64,000 nt of DNA from Caballeronia sp. BR00000012568055 (lineage in GTDB: Bacteria; Pseudomonadota; Gammaproteobacteria; Burkholderiales; Burkholderiaceae): assembly GCF_029439455.1 (NCBI RefSeq), contig NZ_JAQFVG010000324.1:43494-107493 (forward strand), read 5' to 3'. Positions within the stretch are counted from its first letter, which is position 1. Each line of letters opens with the position of its first letter. Shown here in pieces: positions 56,537 to 64,000 of the stretch. A program made the position numbers and the translations under genes. The notes under the pieces were generated by a model. It searched no databases and was not told where the DNA came from. It saw only the letters and a list, made by a program, of their open reading frames with translations.

Positions 56537-57847
56537 ATGCAATCCGAAGCTCAATCCCTGATCAGCAGCAAGATTTGCTCGACCGAGCCGGTCTTCGGCG
56601 GTCCGTTGCCGCGCCGCGTGTCGCATGCGGTCGACGTGCGCTGGGGCGGCCAGCTCGTGACCATCGGTGGCGATTCGCCGGTGCGCGTCCAGTCGATGAC
56701 CAACACCGACACGGCAGACGCCATCGGCACTGCGATTCAAATCAAGGAACTCGCGCAGGCCGGTTCGGAGCTGGTGCGTATCACGGTGAACACGCCGGAA
56801 GCGGCGGCGGAAGTGCCGCATATTCGCGATCAACTCGATCGCCTGGGCGTCTCGGTGCCGCTGGTCGGCGACTTCCACTACAACGGCCATTTGCTGTTGC
56901 GTGACTATCCGGCGTGCGCGGAAGCGCTGTCGAAGTATCGGATCAATCCGGGCAACGTTGGTCAGGGCGCAAAGCGCGACACGCAGTTCGCGCAGATGAT
57001 CGAAGCCGCCATCAAGTACGACAAGCCGGTGCGGATCGGCGTGAACTGGGGCAGTCTCGATCAGGATCTGCTCGCGCGCATGATGGACGAAAACGCCGCG
57101 CGTTCGACGCCGTGGGAACTGCAAAGCGTGATGTACGAAGCGCTGATTCAATCGGCGATCGGCTCGGCGGAACGCGCGGTGGATATTGGCCTCGGGCGCG
57201 ACAAGATCATTCTGTCGTGCAAGGTCAGCGGCGTGCAGGATCTGATTGCGGTGTATCGCGAGTTGGCCAGGCGCTGCAGCTTCGCGCTGCATCTTGGGTT
57301 GACCGAAGCGGGCATGGGATCGAAGGGTATCGTTGCATCGACGGCGGCGTTGTCGGTGCTGTTGCAGGAAGGCATCGGCGACACGATCCGTATTTCGCTG
57401 ACGCCGGAACCGGGCGGCGCACGCACGGGCGAAGTGGTCGTCGGTCAGGAAATTCTGCAGACCATGGGCCTGCGTTCCTTCACGCCGATGGTCATCGCGT
57501 GTCCGGGCTGCGGACGCACGACCAGCACGCTGTTCCAGGAACTCGCATCGCAAATTCAGAACTATTTGCGCACTTCGATGCCTGACTGGCGCGAGAAATA
57601 CGCCGGCGTCGAAAAGATGAACGTCGCCGTCATGGGCTGCATCGTCAACGGACCGGGCGAGTCGAAGCACGCGAATATCGGCATCAGCTTGCCGGGTTCA
57701 GGCGAGAATCCCGCAGCGCCGGTGTTTATTGACGGCGTGAAGGTGAAGACGCTGCGCGGCGAGAATATCGCGGTCGAGTTCCAGCAGATCGTGTCCGATT
57801 ACGTCGAAAGGACGTATGGAAAGCGCGAAGAAACATCCGCTGCATAA
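56537..57847 (+). CDS. ispG: 4-hydroxy-3-methylbut-2-enyl diphosphate synthase (flavodoxin)
   Basis: A 436-residue iron-sulfur enzyme of the MEP isoprenoid pathway. TIM-barrel motifs include [17 protein letters not shown] near 55-71 and [14 protein letters not shown] near 135-148. The cluster ligands C322 and C325 (CPGCGR) and C368 ([10 protein letters not shown]) are present. A TTTCG-ATG context marks the start at 56537; an upstream GTG at 56507 opens the same frame. Length is longer than E. coli IspG (372), as is usual in beta-proteobacteria. Confidence 0.95.
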   Translation: MQSEAQSLISSKICSTEPVFGGPLPRRVSHAVDVRWGGQLVTIGGDSPVRVQSMTNTDTADAIGTAIQIKELAQAGSELVRITVNTPEAAAEVPHIRDQLDRLGVSVPLVGDFHYNGHLLLRDYPACAEALSKYRINPGNVGQGAKRDTQFAQMIEAAIKYDKPVRIGVNWGSLDQDLLARMMDENAARSTPWELQSVMYEALIQSAIGSAERAVDIGLGRDKIILSCKVSGVQDLIAVYRELARRCSFALHLGLTEAGMGSKGIVASTAALSVLLQEGIGDTIRISLTPEPGGARTGEVVVGQEILQTMGLRSFTPMVIACPGCGRTTSTLFQELASQIQNYLRTSMPDWREKYAGVEKMNVAVMGCIVNGPGESKHANIGISLPGSGENPAAPVFIDGVKVKTLRGENIAVEFQQIVSDYVERTYGKREETSAA

Positions 57848-57859
57848 ATTCAAAGACAG

Positions 57860-59209
57860 ATGACTGAACAGAAGAAACGGCTCGAAAAACTGAGTGGCGT
57901 GAAGGGCATGAACGACATCCTCCCGCAGGATGCCGCGTTGTGGGACTTCTTCGAATCCACCGTCAAGTCGATGCTGCGCGCATACGGCTATCAGAACATC
58001 CGCACGCCGATCGTCGAGCATACGCAGTTGTTCACGCGCGGGATCGGTGAAGTGACTGATATCGTCGAAAAGGAAATGTACAGCTTCACCGATGCGCTCA
58101 ACGGCGAGCATCTGACCATGCGCCCGGAGAACACGGCGGCGGTGGTGCGCGCGACCATCGAGCACAATCTGCTGTACGACGGCCCGAAGCGCCTGTGGTA
58201 CGTCGGCCCGATGTTCCGTCACGAGCGTCCGCAGCGTGGGCGGTATCGTCAGTTCCATCAGGTCGGCGTGGAAGCGCTCGGCTTCGCGGGTCCGGATACC
58301 GACGCCGAAATCATCATGATGTGTCAGCGTCTGTGGGACGACCTCGGTTTGACCGGCATTCGCCTCGAACTGAATTCGCTCGGTCAGGCGGAAGAGCGCG
58401 CGGCGCATCGCAAGGAACTGATCGCGTATCTCGAAAAGCACGTCGATGTGCTCGATGAAGAAGCGAAGCGCCGTCTGTACACCAATCCGCTGCGCGTGCT
58501 CGACACCAAGAATCCGGCCATGCAGGAAGTCGCGCAAAACGCGCCGAAGCTGGTGGATTTTCTGGGCGATGAATCGCGCAGGCACTTCGAAGGCGTGCAG
58601 CGTCTTTTGAAGGCCAACAACATTCCGTTCACCATCAATCCGCGTCTGGTTCGCGGTCTCGATTACTACAATCTGACCGTGTTCGAATGGGTGACCGACA
58701 AGCTCGGCGCGCAGGGCACGGTGGCTGGTGGCGGCCGTTATGATCCGCTGATCGAGCAACTCGGCGGCAAGCCGACCGCCGCGTGCGGCTGGGCGATGGG
58801 TGTCGAACGTATTCTCGAACTGCTGAAGGAAGAGCAGCTCGTGCCGGAAGCCGAAGGCACGGACGTGTATGTCGTGCATCAGGGCGAAGCGGCGGCTGAG
58901 CAGGCATTTATCGTCGCAGAACGTCTGCGCGATACGGGCCTCGATGTCATTCTGCATTGCAGCCCGGACGGTGCATCGGCGAGTTTCAAATCGCAGATGA
59001 AGAAGGCCGATGCTAGCGGTGCCGCGTTCGCGGTCGTGCTCGGCGAGAACGAACTCGCGCAGGGCACCATCGGCGTGAAGTCGTTGCGTCGTACGGCAAA
59101 TGAAACCGACGGCGGCCAGAAGAACGAACAAGTCAACGTTCCGGCGGAAGACTTGACCGAATATCTAATCAATGCGATGGTTGCATCCGCCGACGACGAG
59201 GATGCCTGA
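57860..59209 (+). CDS. hisS: Histidyl-tRNA synthetase
   Basis: A 449-residue class II synthetase. It opens with [19 protein letters not shown]. Motif 2 is [21 protein letters not shown]-like near 114-133, the histidine A loop [13 protein letters not shown] near 264-276, and motif 3 [14 protein letters not shown] plus GWAMGVERI near 291-318. A C-terminal anticodon-binding domain covers the last 100 residues. It starts 12 bp after ispG. Confidence 0.97.
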   Translation: MTEQKKRLEKLSGVKGMNDILPQDAALWDFFESTVKSMLRAYGYQNIRTPIVEHTQLFTRGIGEVTDIVEKEMYSFTDALNGEHLTMRPENTAAVVRATIEHNLLYDGPKRLWYVGPMFRHERPQRGRYRQFHQVGVEALGFAGPDTDAEIIMMCQRLWDDLGLTGIRLELNSLGQAEERAAHRKELIAYLEKHVDVLDEEAKRRLYTNPLRVLDTKNPAMQEVAQNAPKLVDFLGDESRRHFEGVQRLLKANNIPFTINPRLVRGLDYYNLTVFEWVTDKLGAQGTVAGGGRYDPLIEQLGGKPTAACGWAMGVERILELLKEEQLVPEAEGTDVYVVHQGEAAAEQAFIVAERLRDTGLDVILHCSPDGASASFKSQMKKADASGAAFAVVLGENELAQGTIGVKSLRRTANETDGGQKNEQVNVPAEDLTEYLINAMVASADDEDA

Positions 59210-59291
59210 TTTTCAGGCGTTTTCGCGTCATTCAACGCGGTCAAACACGCGGCATTCGAAGCAATGAGAAGCAGGAAGGAATAGCTGGACG

Positions 59292-59921
59292 ATGAGCTAT
59301 CACGACGAACAAGAATCACTGGAAAGCGTCAAAGCCTGGTGGGCGAAATGGGGTAATGCAACGACATGGATCGTGCTTATCGTGCTCGTCATTGGCGCGG
59401 CGTATAACGGCTGGAATTTCTGGCAGCGCCGTCACGCGGCAGAAGCATCGGTGCTTTATGAGCACTTGCAGGAAGCCGTCAATGGCAATGATCAGGCGCT
59501 GATCGGCCGTGTCGCCACCGACATGGAAGACAAGTTCAGCGGCACGGCCTACGCGCAGATGACCGCGCTCACGGCGGCGAAGGCGTTTTACACGGCGGGC
59601 AATTCGGCCGGCGCGAAGACGCAATTGCAATGGGCCATCGATCACGCGAAAGATCCGGAGTACAAGCAGATCGCGAAGCTGCGGCTTGCACTCGTTCTGC
59701 TTGACGAAAAGAACTACGACGCGGGCCTGAAGCTGCTGGCCGATGAACCGCTCGATTCGTTCAAGGGCGTGATCGCGGATCGCCGTGGCGATCTGCTCGC
59801 AGCGCAAGGCAAGCGCGACGACGCGCGCGCCGCCTACAAGCTCGCGCTCGACACGATCCCGCAGAACGACACTTCCGCGCGCCAGCTGATCCAGTTCAAG
59901 CTCGATGCGCTTGGCGGCTGA
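59292..59921 (+). CDS. yfgM: YfgM-like ancillary SecYEG translocon subunit
   Basis: A 209-residue single-pass membrane protein. After a cytoplasmic start (SYHDEQESLESVKAWWAKWGN) a transmembrane segment spans about 23-42. The periplasmic part is a TPR_21 domain of helical repeats. In E. coli YfgM works with PpiD at the translocon. The position hisS-yfgM-bamB is conserved across proteobacteria. Confidence 0.92.
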   Translation: MSYHDEQESLESVKAWWAKWGNATTWIVLIVLVIGAAYNGWNFWQRRHAAEASVLYEHLQEAVNGNDQALIGRVATDMEDKFSGTAYAQMTALTAAKAFYTAGNSAGAKTQLQWAIDHAKDPEYKQIAKLRLALVLLDEKNYDAGLKLLADEPLDSFKGVIADRRGDLLAAQGKRDDARAAYKLALDTIPQNDTSARQLIQFKLDALGG

Positions 59922-60033
59922 AGCGCTGCGCATCGAACATAAAACTCCGTAAGTCAGTCGCGACGTCGCTTTCGATCGAGCAGACGCGCGACCGCCGAAC
60001 AACCGAATTCAATTTCTAATGCTGCGTCCACCG

Positions 60034-61179
60034 ATGACACTTCTGAAACGCTACGCCGTGCCGTTCGCCTGCGCGATGACCGCCTTGTTGGCCGCCTGCT
60101 CATCGACCAAGGATGAACGTCGCGTGCCGGTACCGCTCGTGGACTTCAAGCCGGTGCTGACCGTCAATCAGGCGTGGAAGGCAAGCGTCGGCAAAGCCGG
60201 CCGCTACCTGTTCTCGCCGGTCGCCGTCGGTGACTTCGTGTACGCGGCGGGCGCGAACGGCTCGGTCGCCAAGATCGATTCGAAGACCGGTCAGGATGTC
60301 TGGCGCGTCAAGCTCAAGGACGATCTGTCGGCGGGCGTCGGCAGTGACGGTAATCTCACGGCGGTCGGCGGTTTGAAGGGCCAGGTCGATGTGCTCGGTC
60401 CGGACGGCAAGCTGCTGTGGACCGCCACTGCACCCGGCGAAATCGTCTCGCCGCCGCTGGTCGGCAACGATCTGGTGATCGTGCGCACCATCGACGGCAA
60501 GGTGATCGCGTTCAATTCGCAGACCGGCGAGCAGAAGTGGATTTTCCAATTGCGCGCGGTGCCGTTGAATCTGCGTGTATCGGCGGGCATGACGTTCGCG
60601 GGCAATCAGGCGGTGCTGGCCGGCTTCCCGGGCGGCGGATTCGCGGCCATCAACCTGCAATCGGGCGATGCCTTCTGGCAAGCGCCGGTGTCGTATCCGA
60701 AGGGCGTGACGGAAGTCGAGCGTATCAATGACGTGACCGGCGCGCCGGGCCTCGTCGGCGCCCAGACTTGCGCGGTGACCTTCCAGGGCAAACTCGGCTG
60801 TTTCGATGCCAACAGCGGCAAGCCGGACTGGGAGCGTAACTATTCGAGCAACAGCGGTCTGGCGCAGGACGACACGATCGTCGCCACCGGCGATGACTGG
60901 TCGGTCGTCAACGCGTTCCGCGCCACCGACGGCACGCCGCTGTGGAAGAACGACAAGCTGAAGAACCGCGACGTCAGCGTGCCGTACATTCTGGGCCGCG
61001 CGGTCGTGGTCGGCGACTACAAAGGTTTCGTGCACTTCCTGTCGGCTGACAACGGCGAACTGGTCGGCCGCATGCCGACGGACGGCAGCGCCATCACCGC
61101 CGCGCCGGTGCTGGCGGGCAATACGCTCGTCGTGCAAACGAAGGACGGCGATTTGTACGGCTTCCGTCCGAACAACTGA
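60034..61179 (+). CDS. bamB: Outer membrane assembly factor BamB
   Basis: A 381-residue outer-membrane lipoprotein, with lipobox LLAAC near residue 19, and an eight-bladed PQQ-like beta-propeller. Blade motifs such as GSVAKIDSKTGQDVWR, GKVIAFNSQTGEQKW and GKLGCFDANSGKPDW repeat through the protein. It is part of the Bam complex with BamA. The frame can start at 60019 or 60034; the second gives a normal signal peptide (MTLLKRYAVPFACAMTALLAAC). Confidence 0.93.
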   Translation: MTLLKRYAVPFACAMTALLAACSSTKDERRVPVPLVDFKPVLTVNQAWKASVGKAGRYLFSPVAVGDFVYAAGANGSVAKIDSKTGQDVWRVKLKDDLSAGVGSDGNLTAVGGLKGQVDVLGPDGKLLWTATAPGEIVSPPLVGNDLVIVRTIDGKVIAFNSQTGEQKWIFQLRAVPLNLRVSAGMTFAGNQAVLAGFPGGGFAAINLQSGDAFWQAPVSYPKGVTEVERINDVTGAPGLVGAQTCAVTFQGKLGCFDANSGKPDWERNYSSNSGLAQDDTIVATGDDWSVVNAFRATDGTPLWKNDKLKNRDVSVPYILGRAVVVGDYKGFVHFLSADNGELVGRMPTDGSAITAAPVLAGNTLVVQTKDGDLYGFRPNN

Positions 61180-61565
61180 TAGCAGCACCCCGCGCGCCGT
61201 CTGACTCGACGATGCGGCAGGATCGGCGAGACTGATCCGCACGAGAAAGAACGAGGCGCGCTGTTCGATCAAAACAGCGCGCACTCCACAGAACCCGCGA
61301 GCAAAAGCAGGGCAGAGAAACAACAAGCGCGCCGCGCGAGGCAGAGACGACCCGCGCCGCGCAAGAAAGCCGCCTCGTCGGGTCGCGATGAGGCTCAACA
61401 AAGCGAATCCGGCGCTCGGGCTACCGAACGCCACAGGCTTGGCCACCGCGCCGCGCGTGCCGCAAGCCGAATCCATGCTAATTTTCGACAAGCGCAGCCA
61501 TCGTGCGGCTTTGGACGAACCCCGCGTCCCGCGCCAGCCTTGCGTTCAACCGTGAACAACATCTG
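61180..61565. other. Intergenic region between bamB and der
   Basis: About 385 bp without a recognisable gene. The only clear structure is the hairpin at 61256-61282. The rest is purine-rich and GC-rich without repeats. Confidence 0.5.
61256..61282 (+). other. Hairpin downstream of bamB
   Basis: GCGCGCTGTT at 61256-61265 pairs with AACAGCGCGC at 61273-61282 around CGATCAA. It lies about 75 bp after the bamB stop and has no U-run, so it may be a 3'-end stabiliser or part of a Rho-dependent end. Confidence 0.5.
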
Positions 61566-62906
61566 ATGAAACCCGTAATTGCCCTCGTCGGGCGCCCCAA
61601 TGTGGGGAAATCGACTCTATTTAACCGGCTGACGCGCTCGCGCGATGCACTCGTCGCTGACCTGCCGGGCCTCACGCGCGACCGCCACTACGGCGAAGGC
61701 CGCGTCGGCGGCGAGCGTCCCTATCTCGTCGTCGATACGGGCGGTTTCGAGCCGGTTGCGAAAGACGGCATCCTGCATGAAATGGCGCGGCAGACGCGTC
61801 AGGCCGTGGAAGAAGCGGACATCGTCGTATTCATCGTCGATGGCCGTAACGGGCTCGCGCCGCAGGACAAGTCGATCGCGGACTATCTGCGCAAGACCGG
61901 CCGCCCGCTGTTCCTCGTCGTGAATAAAGCCGAGGGCATGAAGTACTCGGCGGTTGCATCGGACTTCTACGAACTCGGACTGGGCGATCCGCGCGCGATT
62001 TCCTCCGCGCACGGCGACGGCGTGACCGAGATGATCAACGATGCGCTCGATATCGCCTATGCCGGTCAGCCGGAAGAAACCGAGGAAGAGAAGGCCAAGC
62101 ACGGCGTGAAGATCGCGATCGTCGGGCGTCCGAACGTCGGCAAATCGACGCTCGTGAATACGCTGATCGGCGAAGAGCGTGTGATCGCGTTCGACATGCC
62201 CGGCACCACGCGCGATTCCATCTATGTTGATTTCGAGCGACAAGGCCGCAAATACACCCTGATCGATACAGCGGGCTTGCGCCGTCGCGGCAAGGTGTTC
62301 GAAGCGATCGAAAAATTTTCGGTCGTGAAGACACTTCAGTCGATCGCGGATGCCAACGTCGTGATTCTGTTACTCGATGCCCAGCAGGACATTTCGGATC
62401 AGGACGCGCATATCGCCGGCTTCGTGGTGGAGCAGGGCCGCGCGCTGGTGGTTGGCGTGAACAAGTGGGACGGACTGGATTCGCATGTGCGCGAACGCAC
62501 CAAGGCCGATCTCACTCGTAAGCTCAAGTTTTTGGACTTTGCTAAATTTCATTACGTCTCGGCGCTGGAAAAAACCGGCATCGGCGCGTTGATGAAATCG
62601 GTCGATGACGCGTACGCCGCCGCGATGGCCAAGCTGCCGACGCCGAAGCTCACGCGCGCCCTGATCGATGCGGTCGAATTTCAGCAGCCGCGCCGTCGTG
62701 GTCCGGTGCGTCCGAAGCTGCGTTATGCGCACCAGGGCGGCTCGAATCCACCGATCATCGTGGTGCACGGCAATGCGCTGGACGCGATTACGGACACGTA
62801 TAAGCGTTATCTGGAAGGCCGCTTCAGAGAAACGTTCGGACTGGCCGGGACTCCATTGCGGATCGAGTTTCGTTCGAGCAAGAATCCTTACGCCGATAAG
62901 GACTGA
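61566..62906 (+). CDS. der: Ribosome-assembly GTPase Der (EngA)
   Basis: A 446-residue protein with two GTPase domains. P-loops GRPNVGKST occur near residue 9 and again near 189; NKAEG and NKWDG are the two G4 motifs. The C-terminal KH-like domain contains [14 protein letters not shown]. It acts in 50S subunit maturation. The ATG at 61566 is the family start ([17 protein letters not shown]). Confidence 0.97.
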   Translation: MKPVIALVGRPNVGKSTLFNRLTRSRDALVADLPGLTRDRHYGEGRVGGERPYLVVDTGGFEPVAKDGILHEMARQTRQAVEEADIVVFIVDGRNGLAPQDKSIADYLRKTGRPLFLVVNKAEGMKYSAVASDFYELGLGDPRAISSAHGDGVTEMINDALDIAYAGQPEETEEEKAKHGVKIAIVGRPNVGKSTLVNTLIGEERVIAFDMPGTTRDSIYVDFERQGRKYTLIDTAGLRRRGKVFEAIEKFSVVKTLQSIADANVVILLLDAQQDISDQDAHIAGFVVEQGRALVVGVNKWDGLDSHVRERTKADLTRKLKFLDFAKFHYVSALEKTGIGALMKSVDDAYAAAMAKLPTPKLTRALIDAVEFQQPRRRGPVRPKLRYAHQGGSNPPIIVVHGNALDAITDTYKRYLEGRFRETFGLAGTPLRIEFRSSKNPYADKD

Positions 62907-63077
62907 CAGCAAAGCGTCAGCGGACTGAGAGCCGCGCGCAGCAAGCGTTTCGCCGGTTTTGGCCGAATGGCCAAGCTGGTGCGAAAACGAAAATCGGCTA
63001 TAGTGTAGCGATTGTCGGCGGATCTCTTTTTCTTCGCCAACAATACTTCCAACCTGCAAAAAAACACGGAGTTTGCT

Positions 63078-63314
63078 ATGAGCAACAAAGGGCAATTGTT
63101 ACAAGACCCGTTTTTGAACGCACTGCGTAAAGAGCATGTGCCGGTGTCGATCTACTTGGTCAACGGCATCAAGCTTCAAGGAAATATTGAATCTTTCGAC
63201 CAGTACGTCGTGTTGCTCAGAAATACGGTCACCCAGATGGTCTACAAGCACGCCATTTCCACGGTCGTGCCGGCCCGTCCGGTGAACTTCCACCCGGACG
63301 CTGAAACGTCCTAA
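63078..63314 (+). CDS. hfq: RNA chaperone Hfq
   Basis: A 78-residue Hfq with the Sm1 motif ([29 protein letters not shown]) and Sm2 ([14 protein letters not shown]), ending after a short tail. E. coli Hfq has 102 residues; the short form is typical of beta-proteobacteria. CGGAG lies 9 bases before the ATG. The upstream TATAGT near 62999 is a possible -10. Confidence 0.97.
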   Translation: MSNKGQLLQDPFLNALRKEHVPVSIYLVNGIKLQGNIESFDQYVVLLRNTVTQMVYKHAISTVVPARPVNFHPDAETS

Positions 63315-63396
63315 ACCTCGTCGCGGCCGGCACGCTCAAATAAACCTATAGTGAAATTCAGCGACTCGCCGGTCGCTTCAAAACGAAAACATCAAT

Positions 63397-64000
63397 TTGA
63401 TCAACGCAGCGCTCGTCGGCATCGACTTCGGCAAGATCGATTTCGAAGCCAGTCTCGAAGAACTCAGTCTGCTCGCGCAAAGTGCGGGCGCCCATCCCGC
63501 TGTCACGCTTACCGGCCGCCGTTCAAGTCCCGATGCCAAGATGTTTATCGGCAGCGGCAAGGTCGAAGAACTGCGTTTGCAGTGCGAAGCGGCCGACGTC
63601 GAACTCGTCATCTTCAATCACGCACTCGCGCCCGCGCAGCAACGTAACCTCGAGGTTGCGTTAAATCGTCGCGTGGTGGATCGCACCAGCCTCATTCTCG
63701 ATATTTTTGCGCAGCGCGCTCGCAGCCACGAAGGCAAGTTGCAGGTCGAACTCGCTCAGCTTCAGTATTTGTCCACGCGCCTGATTCGCGCATGGACTCA
63801 CCTGGAACGTCAGAAGGGCGGTATCGGTCTGCGCGGTCCGGGTGAAACGCAGCTCGAAACCGACCGCCGGTTGATCGGCGAGCGGATCAAGATGCTCAAG
63901 TCGCGGCTCGAAAAACTGCGTCGTCAGCACGGCACGCAGCGGCGTCAGCGCGAGCGCAATCGCACCATGTCGGTCTCGCTCGTTGGCTATACGAACGCGG
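63397..64000 (+). CDS. hflX: GTPase HflX (partial, runs off the window)
   Basis: The first 201 codons of HflX, a ribosome-splitting GTPase. A TTG at 63397 starts the frame with INAALVGIDFGKIDFEASLEEL, the usual Burkholderiaceae N-terminus. The HflX domain shows [22 protein letters not shown], then RSHEGKLQVELAQLQYLSTRL and GGIGLRGPGETQLETDRR. The G1 loop begins at the window edge (SLVGYTNA). It follows hfq directly, as in the hfq-hflX-hflK-hflC operon. Confidence 0.94.
   Translation, partial: MINAALVGIDFGKIDFEASLEELSLLAQSAGAHPAVTLTGRRSSPDAKMFIGSGKVEELRLQCEAADVELVIFNHALAPAQQRNLEVALNRRVVDRTSLILDIFAQRARSHEGKLQVELAQLQYLSTRLIRAWTHLERQKGGIGLRGPGETQLETDRRLIGERIKMLKSRLEKLRRQHGTQRRQRERNRTMSVSLVGYTNA

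Overview
The window looks like a piece of the primary chromosome of a Burkholderiaceae member, most like Paraburkholderia or Caballeronia. This rests on gene order and protein character, not on a database search. GC-rich codon use, the block rho-trxA-ffs-dnaX-ybaB-recR, the block surE-pcm-nlpD-rpoS, and the run ndk-rlmN-rodZ-ispG-hisS-yfgM-bamB-der-hfq-hflX are all typical of that family's chromosome 1. Nearly everything is housekeeping or conserved accessory sequence. I see no insertion sequence, prophage, CRISPR array or tRNA gene.

Layout. Positions 1-742 hold no gene I can recognise. Positions 743-6319 carry an orphan DUF1839 gene, an ElaA-type acetyltransferase, a GT4 glycosyltransferase, a DgoR/FadR-type regulator and a Gfo/Idh/MocA oxidoreductase. 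Positions 6374-11379 (minus strand) hold a polar amino acid (cystine-like) ABC permease and binding protein without an ATPase, then pyrD, bpt, aat and a NUDIX hydrolase. Positions 11507-17675 hold moeA-moaD-moaE, a convergent group III truncated haemoglobin, its divergent NsrR-like Rrf2 regulator, and clpB behind a near-consensus sigma-32 promoter. Positions 17740-19517 hold a hipBA toxin-antitoxin module with three equally spaced operators. Positions 19584-32463 (minus strand) run yidB-like, a ComEA-like HhH protein, pbpC, a giant alpha-2-macroglobulin gene, a MATE transporter and a frameshifted GT39 glycosyltransferase. Positions 32750-35928 (minus strand) carry rpmE2, mtfA, rho and trxA.

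Positions 36275-39966 hold ffs (4.5S RNA), dnaX, ybaB, recR and a DUF1653 gene. Positions 39994-43926 are a CoA-transferase plus SsuABC/TauABC-like ABC transporter operon. A GT9 heptosyltransferase-like gene and a quinone oxidoreductase interrupted by an amber codon follow. Positions 46126-49959 are surE-pcm-nlpD-rpoS. Positions 50011-53044 hold a DnaQ-fold exonuclease, rlmD and a Bax-inhibitor-1 family membrane protein. Positions 53370-64000 run from ndk to the truncated hflX at the window edge.

The best leads are the hipBA operator array (ATCC-N12-GGAT at exact 50-bp intervals around a clear promoter), the uncharacterised CoA-transferase/ABC operon, the haemoglobin/NsrR-like divergon, the rpmE2 terminator with a triplicated 3' arm, and two single-site lesions (a 1-nt frameshift near 31456 and an amber codon at 45753-45755). 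I found no clearly new multi-gene system.
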